Source: Aurifilum marmelostoma
Taxonomy: Eukaryota > Ascomycota > Sordariomycetes > Diaporthales > Cryphonectriaceae
Assembly (NCBI GenBank): GCA_027559495.1
Contig: JAMXSV010000016.1
Location: forward strand, 992,001-1,056,000
Length of the DNA stretch: 64,000 bases
Reading direction: 5' to 3'
The notes under the pieces: model-generated
Told to the model about the DNA's origin: nothing
Database searches by the model: none
Seen by the model: the letters and a program-made list of their open reading frames with translations, nothing else
Program-made: the position numbers and the translations under genes
Part shown: positions 33,052 to 45,711 of the stretch, in pieces
Layout of the letters: the number at the start of each line of letters is the position of its first letter
How positions within the stretch are numbered: position 1 is the stretch's first letter

Positions 33052-33840
33052 TCAATCGCTGTCATCGTCTGAGCCGTAGTCCACCAGTCCTGCCTTTGGT
33101 TTCGACGGAGGAGCAGCAGCAGCAGCAAGAGGGACAGCCTGCGCCTGCGTCGTAGACCCACGCGCAGCTTCGACCTTGGTGCAAGCATCGGCCTCCGCCT
33201 TGTCCTCTGCCTTTTGGTTCCCAGCCCTGGCCTTCTCCTCGTCCTTGTCTTCCTTTTCCTCCTCCTTCCCATCGTCCCCAGCAATAGGGTCAGCCACACC
33301 ACCACTACTCGCCCGCCTCTTCACCCCCTTAAGCAACCCCTCATCCAGAACCCCCTTCCGCTTCCTCTTCCTCCTCCCAACCGCCCACCCACCACCACTC
33401 TCCCCAACAGCCTCCTCCCCCCTCCCCCCTCCCTCTTTTCCCCCTCCCTCCATCCCCCTCTGCGCCTCCCGAAACCCCTTCAGTCCATCCTCCATCTCCC
33501 GCCGCACCCTCTCCTCCTCCTCCCTCTTCCGCAGCACCACCTCCTCCAGGAACCCGACCTCGTCCTCGTCCAGCGCCCGGAACTGGTGCTTGAGCTTGTT
33601 GGCCTCCTCAAACGCCGCCTGCTTGGCCGCCTTGTTGGCCTGCAGCACGTCGTACAGGCTCCGGCTGTCGTCCTTTGCCGCCGCCGCCGCCGCTGCGGCC
33701 CTGTCCGCTCGCTCCTTTTCTAGCTGGGTCTCTACGGCGGCCCATTCCTCGGATCTCTTGGCGGTGGTGGGCGTGGGTAGGGGAACGTTCTCGCCTGTCT
33801 TGGTGTCTATTGCCCCGCTGGATATGAAGCGCGAGGACAT
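33052..33840 (-). CDS. NIP30-family nuclear protein (FAM192A/PSME3IP1-like)
   Basis: A single exon of 262 residues. Residues 1-30 (MSSRFISSGAIDTKTGENVP) and the helical core at about 61-113 (SLYDVLQANKAAKQAAFEEA, then QFRALDEDEVGFLEEVV) are the NIP30 N-terminal domain. In animals this protein binds the nuclear proteasome activator PA28-gamma; in fungi its partner is unknown, and filamentous ascomycetes are not generally credited with a well-studied PA28-gamma role, so function is inferred only as nuclear. An Ala8 run precedes the core, and the C-terminal half is Gly/Glu/Lys-rich with a basic cluster RRKRKRKG likely serving nuclear import. It ends with an acidic tail YGSDDDSD, resembling the casein-kinase-2 type tail of the family. 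Confidence 0.88.
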   Translation of the reverse strand: MSSRFISSGAIDTKTGENVPLPTPTTAKRSEEWAAVETQLEKERADRAAAAAAAAKDDSRSLYDVLQANKAAKQAAFEEANKLKHQFRALDEDEVGFLEEVVLRKREEEERVRREMEDGLKGFREAQRGMEGGGKEGGGRGEEAVGESGGGWAVGRRKRKRKGVLDEGLLKGVKRRASSGGVADPIAGDDGKEEEKEDKDEEKARAGNQKAEDKAEADACTKVEAARGSTTQAQAVPLAAAAAPPSKPKAGLVDYGSDDDSD

Positions 33841-33939
33841 GATTGAGAGGGAATGGTGGAAGGCTGGGCCGATAATCTCGTCTCCTTGGTCGGTGGGTTG
33901 AAAGAAGGAGTAAGAGACGCCCGCGAGAGGCGCTGTGGA

Positions 33940-33983
<44 letters not shown>

Positions 33984-36450
33984 AATTATGTCCAGTGTTT
34001 TTTGTTCTTTGAGTCCTTGTTTATGTGTTTTGAAAGTGTATTTCTCACTCTCACCCTCCCTGTGGAATCGTTGTGGTGTGCTCACTAACGGTGCGAATCT
34101 GGTGCAGTCAGAGAGCGGTTGGTTGGGTTGTTATGAGCTCAGCGAAGGACGACGCTGCAGGCTGAGGTAAAGAAACCCTACTGCAGCCAATGGCCCCCCC
34201 CGGGGGGGGTCCATGCCCGTTCCCAAAACCCCTTGGCTGCTCCTCTGTCCCAGGGCTTACCCCGACTCCAGGTCAACTCAAGCCAGAACCGCCAACCCAA
34301 CGGAGTCACAATATATTATGCAATTGATTTTTGAATCCTCATTATCCCTCCCTTTTTGCACCGTCCGGCTGAAAGATGGATCAGCTTCGAGGCGAGGTGT
34401 CTATCGCTTCCGTCATTTCCACACTTGCTCGCCGAGCCACCACGTCTCAATGGCCCATTGCGACCAAGGGAGGTGAGAAAGGTTTACGTTTACATACACA
34501 ACCAGCTTGCCAGGCCGGTCAGGGCAATCAACACCACAGTTCCGAACGCCGCAGAAATTACAAATTTACACCTTTCGCGACTTATTTACAGTTATGAGCA
34601 GCGAGGGCATGTGTATGATTGCGCAATGGTCTGCTTGCGAATGTCTAGCTTAAGAGCATTGTCTTAATTTTTTTTTATTTAAGATATTGGTATGGTATCT
34701 AAACGCTGTGCTGTGCTTTGCGTCACTTTTCTGCCAGGACGGACCTGGTATGCCTGAATCACTGCCTCCGTCTCGCCCATCATCCCATCAGTGCTCACAC
34801 ACTCGCACTTGTTGTTGTCTCAAGACTCGCCACAGTTGGTTGCTGGCTTGACATGAGCATAGGCACTCGCGAGACGGACGGTAACCTTTTTGTAAATTCC
34901 CTTCTCTTTCCACGTCAACCTTAGGACCTTTCCGATCAAGGCGTTTTTTGTTGTTATGTGCTACTCCCAGAGTTCCATTCTTTTTATGTGTGCCAATAAC
35001 AAAAGACCCCTTTTGTTTTCATCCCTTCTTAAACCCATCTGAGGAACTCTTCATCGCGTCATGAGTGTGGAGGTAGCAAATACAAATCCACCTCGTCCAG
35101 TATGAAATAAAACAAAAAAAAAGCATTAAAAGGAAAAGGGAAAACCGAAAGCAGGACTAATCAGAACCGACCGTGCCGCCTTCTATGAATGCCGATCAAA
35201 AAGGATATCCTCTAAACATGCGTGTCATGCCGAATGGAAAGCTGGAGAAGGTACAGTGGAAAGTGGGAAAAAAATATATGCCTCAGGTTGGCGACAGCGA
35301 GTCCCCAAAGCCCGCTCTTCTTGAAGACTGGGCACCTTGTCTGAAGGGAGCTGACACAACCCAACCCTCGGCCAACGAATGTAACGAAGACAAGTCATGT
35401 GCGAACAAAATACAGGCCAAGCCTTGATAGGCTCGGGGGGGTATGAGAAAACATGAAATCACCGTCTTCCTCCTAAAACAAGCTGTATCAGACCTTAGGG
35501 GAAGAAGGAAATGAGTAGAAGAAATGGAAGGGGAAAAAAAGACAAGGCAGTAAGTCCACCGACTGCCCGAACAATCCAACTTTTTTTTAGCAGGTCGATG
35601 ACGCGAGAACGAGTGCTTCGAGACACCCCTGACTGCAAATCGTGACAATGATGAGGCATCGAGTCCGAGATATCGCCATGTTTGGGAGGAATGAAGTGGC
35701 ATGCGAAAGGCTGATTGGGTCCGAAGTAGGTATTGTAGAAGCGGCCGTTCGATGATTTTTCGTCGATGATGCATCATCAGACTTGTTCGCCTGCCATTCC
35801 ACGTGTCGAGCAGCCGAGAGCCAAGACGCGTCGAGCACATTTCAAAATGTCCATCTCAAGCACTTCCATCGCACCGTCGTGGTGGGCCAGATTTCCTTCC
35901 CTTGGCATCTGGGATCGTGAAGATGCCACGCCGTTGTTTTTTCACCATTGAAAGAACGTAACTGATGTGGCCATTGCCCAAGACCACCTGGTATTATGTC
36001 CGTCAACGCCCATGAATGAGATGGCCAGCGCAGCCATGAATCGTAGAGAAACGAGAGAAATCCGTAAGAGGGGGAAAAAAATAAAATAAGAAAAGTCATT
36101 AAACGAGTCGGCAGCGTCGATTTCGCGCCGGCTGGATCATCGACCCAACCAGTACACGGAGTGAACGGGAGCTTGTCCTGGGCAGCCTACAGGCGCCATA
36201 TGTGAAGAAACTCGCAGTCCCTCAGCCGCAAATCCGAGCTATACTCGATGTCGGTATGTGGACATCGTAGCTTGATGCCGAGACTCTGTGGGGTATCAGA
36301 ATGCAAATTGTATCGTTGGTATCGACCCGTGACCGTCCGCAATGCGAATGCAGAAACTCCGTCCATGTGTCCTCGCCGACCATGCAGGTTCAAAGCCGGC
36401 TCTGTTGTGACCGGGGTCTATTTGACTGGGACAAAAGTAGTAGATGGCTT
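33841..36450. other. Intergenic region between the NIP30-family gene and the cyclin
   Basis: 2.6 kb with no supported gene. It starts with the NIP30-family promoter and its T11/A32 tract, and ends with the 3' region of the cyclin. A G7/C7 block lies at about 34195-34210. The frame 35173-35427 begins with a plausible-looking peptide but has no ATG-context, homologue or splice support that I can see. Confidence 0.55.
33940..33982. repeat. T11/A32 homopolymer junction upstream of the NIP30-family gene
   Basis: Eleven T (33940-33950) directly followed by 32 A (33951-33982), about 100-142 bases upstream of ATG 33840. It is an A/T tract of the kind that excludes nucleosomes in fungal promoters; the T/A switch also makes an 11-bp perfect palindrome arm. 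Confidence 0.85.
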
Positions 36451-37494
36451 TTAACCCAGAACAGCCTGGCCATAGGCAGGAGCCGCCATGAAGTAGGGCT
36501 GCTGGGACTTGGCACCGAAGGGACCCGTGCAATTAGCGCAGTTGCACTCGGCAACGTTCATCTCCCAAATGTTCTGGCCGTTGTAGTAACCAGGATAGTG
36601 AGGGTGGCGTTGGTGATGATAGACGTTGGGGACCGAGTTCTGGCGAGAGTAGCGGTGGGCCTGGAAATCGTTGGCAAAGGCTCGGTTGAACCAATCGCCG
36701 TAGAACTGGCCATTGCCCGAGGTCGCAGAGGTAGGGTACTCGGGAGTGCCGTAGCCAGAGTCGGGAGGGGTAAGCGGAGCACTCGACCACGGGCCAGCCG
36801 AGAACTGGTTCCAAGGCACCTCCTGCGGGCGGTAGGCAGACTGTTGCTGGGCCTGCTCGTTGCGCTTCAGGCTGGAAAGACGCTCGTACTCGGCGACCTG
36901 CTGCTGGTGCCAGATGTCGTAGGCCTGAGGGCGGGCGGTGCGGTTGAAGTCGGTCTGGATGGGGGAAACCAGAGCGGCGAGTCTCTCGCGGCTGGCCAAA
37001 GTCTGAGCCATCTTCTTCCTGGCCGCCCACTCACCCCAGTTCTCCAGCCAAGCATTGTAATCCTGGCTCCGGTCGAGGTCCACATAGAGATTCCACTCGA
37101 TGCCGACCAGCCACTCGGCTTCAAGCTTGTTCAGCTCCGCGACCTGGATGCCAGAAACCTCGGACCAGGAGCGGTTCTGAAAGGTGTTGTCGTCGAGAAA
37201 CTTGCTGCCGAGGAGCAAGGCGATGGTCAACATGCGCCAGACTTGGCCCTCGTGGGGGTGGAAGGTAGCCCCGGACATCCTGATGCCGTTCACCCGCTTA
37301 GAGAGATAGTTCATGCCGAGGAGGATGGTCGTCTTGGGGAGACGCGTGGAAGACAGGATCTGAGAGCAGAACTTTCGGAAGGCGGTCGTGACGGTGGACC
37401 GAGGAGTGATGAGCTCGACGGCCATCTCAGCAACGTATTCGGCCATCATGTCGACCTCGTAGTCGAGGACAGCACAAACACCTCCACCAGGCAT
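36451..37494 (-). CDS. Pho80/Clg1-type cyclin
   Basis: A single exon of 347 residues starting MPGGGVCAVLDYEVDMMAEY. The cyclin box covers about residues 18-140: YVAEMAVELITP, FRKFCSQILSSTRLPKTTIL, LGMNYLSKRVNG, HEGQVWRMLTIALLLGSKFL, DDNTFQNRSWSEVSGI and LNKLEAEWLVGIEWNLYVD. This is the Pcl/Pho80 group, whose members bind a Pho85-like cyclin-dependent kinase; the layout, with the cyclin box at the N-terminus and a long disordered tail, is most like Clg1. The tail is Gln-, Tyr- and Asn-rich (APLTPPDSGYGTPEYPTS, repeated YH and HP pairs) and ends with a small Cys motif CNCANC. The kinase partner and process (nutrient sensing, polarity or cell cycle) cannot be told from sequence. It is followed upstream by an unusually long gene-free interval. 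Confidence 0.9.
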   Translation of the reverse strand: MPGGGVCAVLDYEVDMMAEYVAEMAVELITPRSTVTTAFRKFCSQILSSTRLPKTTILLGMNYLSKRVNGIRMSGATFHPHEGQVWRMLTIALLLGSKFLDDNTFQNRSWSEVSGIQVAELNKLEAEWLVGIEWNLYVDLDRSQDYNAWLENWGEWAARKKMAQTLASRERLAALVSPIQTDFNRTARPQAYDIWHQQQVAEYERLSSLKRNEQAQQQSAYRPQEVPWNQFSAGPWSSAPLTPPDSGYGTPEYPTSATSGNGQFYGDWFNRAFANDFQAHRYSRQNSVPNVYHHQRHPHYPGYYNGQNIWEMNVAECNCANCTGPFGAKSQQPYFMAAPAYGQAVLG

Positions 37495-40400
37495 CTTGTC
37501 GTATCGTTCAGGAGCTGGTGATATAAGAGATGGTCTCGGGGAGGGTGAGGTTGGAGCGATCTGCTTCTAGCACCTGGATGTCAAGCTCAGCTGAGTGGAG
37601 GAAAACGCCACTGTTCGCCGGCGAAAAATTCCAAGGCTGAAGAGTCGTAAAGGTGGGCAGGAAAGATGATTCTTTAGTGAGATGTCTGCGCCATAAAGAG
37701 ATTCCAGGTTTATCGTCCCAAGGAGTCTAGAATAGTCGCAGAAAGGGGGGACGTGGTCGAACTATGTCTCAAACACAACGATACGAATGCAGTCAAGAGT
37801 CGCAGGGCGTTGGCGAGAAGTTCGGGACCAGAAGGAGTGCACCGAATGACCTTGTTGGCTCGTCGAGAACTTCAGGTGATCGTTGGAGGTCGCGCAGAGC
37901 GGCGTGGGTTACAGGAATGGGTGTTGCGCGAGGGCGAGAGATCGACGAAGTCCTTGCACACGACTGGGTTTGCCAAAGTTCAGTAGGGCTGGCCTGGCAG
38001 TGCAGTAGGCAAAGAACAAGATGTCGAGTCCGTCTGTCGCCTTGAACCTGACACACACAAATTGTGAGAACGCGTCAGGCAATTGTAGGCTGAAGAGGTA
38101 CTAAAGAACTCAAGCCAAGGGGGTGGTCGTCGATGGCCAGACGGGGAGAGGTAAAGAGAGAAAGGAGGGAGAAGAAGAGACGGGTCAGATGAGGGTGAGA
38201 CACGACTCGAGGGCGGAAAAGGGATGAGGACTAACGAAAACTTTGAAGTGGACAAGCTTCGCAGTGATCGCTCTCGCCGTCAAAAGAAGGATGGAGGAGA
38301 GAGAGAGAAAAGTCGCGGGCGACGAGGACGAGGAAAGGCTGTCCAGGTGCCAGGTGACTGATGGGGGAGGTAGTAGGAGGAAAAGGTGAGAGGAGAGGGA
38401 GAGAGGATGGGGCGAGGAGTCAAGGAGTACCGAGTCTCAAGAGTGTGGTAGAGAGAGTGATTTAGTAACGGAGACGACGAACCAGGGTGGCCAGTAAACG
38501 GAAGACGACCTGGACCCGGACCTGGCCCTGGCCCTGGACTCAAAACAAATGGGGTTCCGCGTGTGGTGGATCCGTCTTGCCAAATTGACCGAGCAGTAAG
38601 ATTACCACTGGCAAAGCCACAAGACACACACACTCCCCCCTCTGGCACACAACAACGGCCCTCTCCAAGGGACTTTCGTGGAGATGAGCCAGATGCTATT
38701 ACTGATGCCGTTTCTGGACTGGTCTTGGGCTGGGAAATTTTTTTTTTCTTTCCTTCGTGAAGGAATTTTCTTCCCTCCTTCTTCCTTGTTTAGGGCAGGA
38801 GGAGGGTGAGGCAAGTGGAGGGCTGACCTGACAGTGAGGTATGTGGCAATGATGCACGATGATGAGATGAGATCAATGAATAAATGAACGAATGAATGAC
38901 TGACTGAACGAAAGTATGGTTACTGACCTCGGATGCCCGGCCTAGCGTCCTCTGGGAAAATCAGGGAGGAGGATGAGGCGAAGGGCTGTCGCTGGAAGGC
39001 TCGGCGTGACGAACTTGGCCTGGAAGGGGAGGGACTTTGATCCTGATCTTGCCAGATCCCTTGACGAGTTGCAGATCGCTACAAACGGCTGAGGTTGCAA
39101 GGTGTGGGGATACACAGTAACAGATGACGGCAGGTGGCTGCAGAAACGGCGCTGGGAGAGGCAGGGGAGGGAGTGACAAAAAACAAAAAGGGGGGGTGGT
39201 GTTATGAAACTCTCCCGTAATTTGTTCTTCGTGTAATTTTTTTTTTGCCCGCCGTGCCGCGTCGTGCCGTTTCGTACGGTGCCAAGTATTGCTGACGACC
39301 TCAAAAGTTGAGGACGCCGCGGCAGTAGTATTGCTGTTGCTGATACTGCTGTTTTCTTCGAGCTTTATCTCAGGTCGACCTCGTTCCTTGGGCTGAAAAA
39401 GGTTCGTATGTCTGCTCGTATTCCGTGCGTTTCGTGGTCTGCAGTCGCTGCTTGGTTTGTCTTCTCTTTTCCTCTTGCTCGAGACTACAGAGGCATGTGT
39501 GGGGGTCACCCTTAGGCAGCTGGTCGGCTAACGGGTCCGAAAAGGTACTGGACTGAACTGGCCATAGGACACGAGGCCGATGGGGTATGGGTCGATGATT
39601 GGATCAATGGGCGCAAGGTGGGCTCGCTACTATCCTGCACATGTTATGTGGTTCACACCAACCGCCTTGTAGCGTGTAGTACAAGTAGTAAAATCCCTGA
39701 CTTGAGCAGCACACAAGTCGATTTACCCGCAGGTAGCAGCTAGTCGAGACGACGACAGGAAGACGAGGCAGGATCCTGCCGTTGACAATAATAGAAGGGA
39801 GAAGAGGAGGAGAGTGAAAGAGAGATTGATGATTATGGCGGAATGACGAGAGGAGGGTATGCATGGAGTGGAGGATGATAGAGAGGAGAAGGGGGGGGGG
39901 GACAGAAGAGCGAGAAGCTCTCGTTTCAAGGTGATGCAAATTGACCTTCGCTGGTGATCTGAGTGACAACTGACGAGTGACTCGAGATTCCTGACGTCCC
40001 CAGCAGGAAGGCCTCACTGTGGTGGATGACGACGGGATGGCACCTTGCAGGGCATGAGCCAGGAGGAGCGTGGAAGGCACAAAGGGCACGCACGGCCTAG
40101 GAAACCAAGTTTGGGGCCAGCGTGCCAGCCTCATCAGGCGGTGCAGGCGCGAGTTGCCAGGTGCAGATCGAGGGCGGGCAGGTCCAGAGTCGTAACCTTT
40201 CGCCCCTCTTCTTTTCCTTTCCGAATGAAGCGCGTCAGGGCAGGCCGGCAGCAGACATATCCATTACATTATTCATTGACCCTCTCGTAACAAAGGCGAA
40301 AACCCAGCACAAGTTCCGCCCACCAACCAGCCTTGACTAATTCGACAAATGCTATACTATACTCTGTAGGGGATACTAAAGTCTATTGTAGTCATGTGTT

Positions 40401-43400
40401 TGAAGCAACAGTCAAGGCAACACTCACTACGGGACGGGCGTGAGCCACCGGAGGGAAAAGGAAGGGGAGAAAAAATCGTATAGGGCAGGTAAAAAGGGTA
40501 TAGCGTCCTACGAATGGAAAGAGCTTTCCTGTACGGTAACTGTAGTAGTAATGGAGTGTCAGGTTCAGGCTAGAAAGAAGGAGAACCCGTGAGGCAAGAA
40601 CGGCAAGAGGAAAAGAAGGGTGAGAGAAAAACACAAGCAGGAGGAAAACGGTGACAGGGGTCCGCCGTCATAAGAGATTTTGCTGGCTGGGTTGCTAAGC
40701 TGGTAATGGAAAGAGCCACACGTCTGCTCCGTCGTGCTATGTATATACCACACCCCCCCCTACCACACCCCTTCCTTTCTAGATCACACCCACCCCCTGC
40801 CCTCATTCCCTCCCAGCCAGCCCAGCCAGGCCAGTTCAGTGGATCTGATTTGCAGAGGCTGGTCCAGAGTGGAGCGACACGCGAGCGCAGGAGACCAAAG
40901 GACGAAATCCTGGGCCCCCAGATCCCTTCCACCCCTTCCATCCTGCCCGCCAGCCCCAGCCAGCCAGATACCGTCGTCACCTTCAATGCCAGGCTCGCCG
41001 CCCTTTGGGGTGTTTCGACATTCCAACGAAATTTTTCTCTCCCAGCTGCTGCAGATCACGAGCGCGACGAATCTTGTCAGCTGTGGCAACGACTAGCTGG
41101 TCCTTTCGTCACTGTCACCTACTATGTACACGAAAGATGTGCCCGCCCTCTCAAGCCTTCCTCTTTTGCTCTCTCCGTGCCTCTTCCCGTTGATGACACG
41201 ACAACAAAACCTGACCAGGGCATTGTTCTTCATACGGTACATAGCAGCACTAATAACCACGACGACGACAACACCACTACAGCAAATGCCGCGACACACG
41301 GGGCACTGTTCACCACATGCCACCTACTATGTACGACCTGGGTCGGGCTGGCGCTTTGGGCAGAGGGCGGCACGCCTCCTTGTTCCACCCACGCATCATC
41401 CAGTATCCACCAGTGGTTCCCGTATCCACATGGTCCCACGAGAACTACCCAAGATCATGACCGCACAGGGCGTCTCGGGGCCCTTGTCTCTCCCAACCAC
41501 TCGTGGCCAACAGATCCGGGACCCTGAGTGCCCAACTCGCCAGCTCCCAGGAGACTGGGCAGTGGAGCGGACCCCCCCCCCTCCCTCTCTCTTGAACCCC
41601 GGTGGGGGCGTGTCTGGCCTGCCCTGCCTGGACCTGTCCGCCACCTACTGGTGGGCCTCACAAGTCCACCGCCTGCCAAATGGTTGCCAGGTGCGCTAAA
41701 AGCTAAAAACCCTCACTAGACACCGGACAACTTCACCGCTTGTCCAACCAATGAAGCCTGTCGTTTACAAAACTTGGGTCAATTCTCCTCCGCCCGTGTC
41801 GACTGGCGGTGCCCTCACTTGCACTGGCAAGACTGGGTCACACTCTTTTAGCTCCGACCCTGCCTCCGCCTGCGGGTCACGATGGACGTTCCTGTGGTTA
41901 CTAGCCGGCATCATCGGCCGCAAAAGGTTCGCTGCTATGCTACACGGAGCACTACTTACTCGGTCCTAGCTGCCTAGTAGGTAGTGGTGGTCTCTGTCTA
42001 TTTCTAGCGTTGCTAGCACTGCACTCAGCACCAGACATGCCGCGATACAGGCGTCAAAAAATTTTCAATGATTTACTGCTACGCAGACAGACTATGCTAA
42101 CACCAGCAGTAACCCGCCCGCCCACCCATTACCACCACCACCCCACTGCTATAGATCAAATCAAGGGCACGAGGTACACTGAACCCTGTGATGGGGGTGT
42201 GAGGCTAAACGTATTGACACGTCCTGACACGATAGTCATGCACCGACACCTTCAAATTTTTTGGCCTTTTTTTTTTTTCTCTTCTCCGGCCTTAATTCGC
42301 GCTCTCATTACCAGCCAGCACAAGCTTATGGGAAAAAGTGGCTTTTCATAGACGAACAGGCCTACTCCACTGATACGAAATCAAACGAACAGCAAATTCT
42401 ATTGTGGGGCAAATTGGACAGACCGTCTTGCAAAGCCCCCATATGACACGAGTTTCTCGAACCGCTGGGTGTGGGCTCCCACTCGCAATTTCAGCACCCG
42501 ACACCTGCCATCTTGTCCAGATTGCTTCGGCAACGGCAAGAAATGCGAATGGAACGCATGGCAGGTGGCTCGGGCGGGGGTTTCCTCCTCCACGGCCCTG
42601 CAAAATGAGATTGAAATGCCACCAGCCAACATCCTCAGTAACAAATATGGCAGGACGGGACGACGTGACGGTTGGGAGGAGGCGTGGACACGGCAGGGGG
42701 CAGAGATTGTATGGTTTTGATTGGCCTTCCACCCCGGCATGTGAGGCAGCACACCAAGCACCACAGAACGCGTGGCTTCAGTCTTTTATTATGTTGACAC
42801 CCTTCTTACCCTTCACCGCGGTGGAAGATACTACACACTACAATCCTGTTCCATTTTGGGCCTTGATTACGGCGCCTCCCCTCCCCCTTTCGGTGGCGTC
42901 ACAAGCCGCGGAGAAGAGGCACTCACGGGGGTTGGGGCCAACAGCATCCGCAGTACTCAAGGACGCAGACATGGAAGCTGAAGCTTCCGCCAAAACGGAT
43001 TGCGGCGGCTATCCGTCATTACTCCTGTCGAGACAGAGAGAGCAAATGCCCCTTGTCGAGTCCGTTTCCTGGGGCTGGCGCTGCAGGCCATACGGCCTAG
43101 TCATACTGTGACTACTATTCTCAGACAGGACCCGCATGGTCCCAGAGCGCCAGATCTTACCCAGCCCCAAAGCAGTTGGAAGGTTGTGATGATGATGATG
43201 ACGGCCTGCGTCTGACCGCGATGACAACCTGACCAAAGCGGTAGTTGTCCCTGCGAGGAAGGAAGGAGAAGCACCTCTCTCTCTCGCCTGCTTTCTATAT
43301 TCTGGTACCATGACAACCTCTGCGCGGTTCGCACTACGAGACTCAGTGGGAAACAGTGCGCTTGGCGTGGGACAAGGAAAACCGGCTTCCAGAGCCAGGG

Positions 43401-44304
43401 TCTCAACAAGCACAGCCAAAGAGACAACCCAAATACGAGTCGAGTCAGTGTCGCATCGGTCGCTTGATTCCATAAGGCAGCCGAGCTGCAGAATTCTTAA
43501 ACCGGGACATTGGACGGACTGAAGGACGTCCACAGGATCGAATCAGGGTCACGTAGGCACCCTTGTAATTTCAGAAACAGCGCCTCGTCCAGCGGGATGC
43601 ATCATCCTCAACCGTCCGGCCAACGCGTCGACACACACATTCCTGCTGCTCATCCACTCGCGTGCAGGTACTACACGGCAGGTCTAGGGCGGAGGATACT
43701 AACTATATTTAACAAGATGAGGCCCTACTAGAACTGTACACCGGACTGTTCTCTCTTTGTCTAGATACATCTTTAAGAGGGCACAAGTTTTTGGGGGATC
43801 GGCAACACTTCCGAGACGAAATCACTGGACGATGGCGTTCTGGGGTTGCACTGAGCAATCAAGGCATGGACAGGCTCGAGGACATTGGTACTGATGGAGC
43901 TGCTTCTCCGGGCGGGAACTTTGCTGTCCTGGGCTGTCGCGCATCCTGGCAACCTCGAACCCCCAATGTATCTACGCAGGCTCGGAAGGCCCAGGTACCA
44001 GTCACCCAGTCTCATCACCATGCCTGGCTCGGCAAGGCCATGCCGCATCCCCCAGGTGCTACCTGAGGTGTCATGGCGTCCCGTCTCGGCGGTTCCGTCA
44101 CCGTTTTTAAGAGAGCTGGGCCCCTCCCAAAAGTCGACACACAAGTCCGGAGTGCTCAGCTGCCTAGAAAGCGAAACGGGCCATGTTGCCCTCTCTTTCC
44201 GCACCTGCCGATCCAGGTGTGAGAGCCCTTCGTCGATGCAGTACCCGCCTCAGCAGCGTCACGCATTCGTCTGCGCTCGACGTTCGGACCACTACGACGA
44301 GCTG

Positions 44305-44335
44305 TGTACCAGACGCTGTACCAGACGCAGTACCT
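44305..44335. repeat. Short tandem repeat, 12-bp unit
   Basis: TGTACCAGACGC is followed by TGTACCAGACGC and a partial third copy beginning AGTACC. Confidence 0.8.
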
Positions 44336-45688
44336 GATTTCCTTTTTGTGTGGTTCAGGAGTACTACTAAAGAGATTATTCTCCGAAGCTTGGCCCCCCC
44401 CCCCGTCCCCCCTCTCCCTCTCTGGCCGATGGGACTGTGCCAGCGGATCAGCGGGAGTTGTATTGACCCCCTCCATGTACAAATGTACTTGTTAATAGTT
44501 CTTGCAACCCGATATTGCAACAGGACTGGGCTGCACCCCACGTGGACACACACCACCCCCTTCCGAGTCCATCAGGCACTATGTGCATACATAAACGATC
44601 ACGTAGATGAACATGGATCCGAGCTTGTCGGTGCTGCCAGTGAGGGTTCCAATCTGAACTGGCCACTATAGTGAAGGAGAGGACTGTTTGTTCCTGCTTT
44701 GACTACATCTGGCAGGGAGTGTGACACACACACACAGTGAGAGAGAGAGGCATGCTTTGCCACCAATTACCTACCTGCGATCTGGACCCTGCTACTGTAC
44801 ACAGAGAGTGTGTGGGGTTCTTTGGGTTCTCGGGAACTCCTGGGAACCCGTTGACGACTTGGTGTTGTTCCTTGGCCGAGGTGGACCTTCTCTACAGAAT
44901 CTCCGCCTCCTTTGACAGCATGTGGTGTCTCCAGGGCTATCGTTCGAAGGCCTATCGCTACTACTAACATTCTGAGAAATAGTCATGCTTAAACCATTGT
45001 TTCTTGGGTATATTCTCTGATGGAGACCACTTCCTGTTGGGTTCGGGATGGACGCGTTTGCTGCTACTGGAAATCAATCAATTCATGCTTGGCATGTCTC
45101 GTCATCATGTACCCTCCCATGATACCGGCGGCTCGACTGTCTTTTGGCCTGCAAATCAGCTCAAAACCCCTCACTCAGCGCATGGTAGACGCAAAGCCGA
45201 TCACGAACATGTCCCCCTTCATGACTAGCTTCTTCTGCAGGTGCCTTGCGATCCTCCAGCAACACTGCTATTGGTAAGCCGGACCTCATAGTGGGCGGGA
45301 CGAATGGAACGAGAAGATCCCGAACTGGTGCCTGTTCTTTTCGCTTGCCCTCTCTACTTCCCCGCACCAGACGTACGATGTGCCAATTCAGAGTGTTGAA
45401 CGTGAGGGGAGGTACAAGTGCTAAAGGCCGGCACGCCGGAGCGCGAGCTCAACCCAAAAGGCGCAGAACCGGGGGAAGGGTGCCCTTGATGGTGGTGGAG
45501 AAGGAGGGCCGCATATGCATCCTGCAAGAGCACAACAGAACGCCCTCCGCCAGCTGACTGATATGATATCCATGGCGCCCAAATTCCCAGCAACAGGTCG
45601 GCCGTTGCGTAATGCTTGATATGATATGCACACATCTGTACCGCACTCAGCTAGCCTTGCTGTCCAGGCTTCCAGAAACACACCACCT

Positions 45689-45711
45689 CCCCCCCCCCCC
45701 CCCCCCCCCCC
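45689..45711. repeat. C23 homopolymer
   Basis: Twenty-three consecutive C, the longest G/C run in the window. Confidence 0.85.

Noticed and set aside
35173..35427. 84-codon frame between the NIP30-family gene and the cyclin
   Set aside because: It lies in the likely 3' region of a minus-strand gene and has no homologue or splice evidence that I can see.
40706..41527. 273-codon plus-strand frame in the gene-free interval
   Set aside because: It starts with ATG but is Pro/Ser/Thr/His-rich, overlaps several other open frames and shows no motif or splice pattern.
42404..43111. 235-codon plus-strand frame in the gene-free interval
   Set aside because: No codon bias or recognisable domain; competing frames of similar quality exist on both strands.
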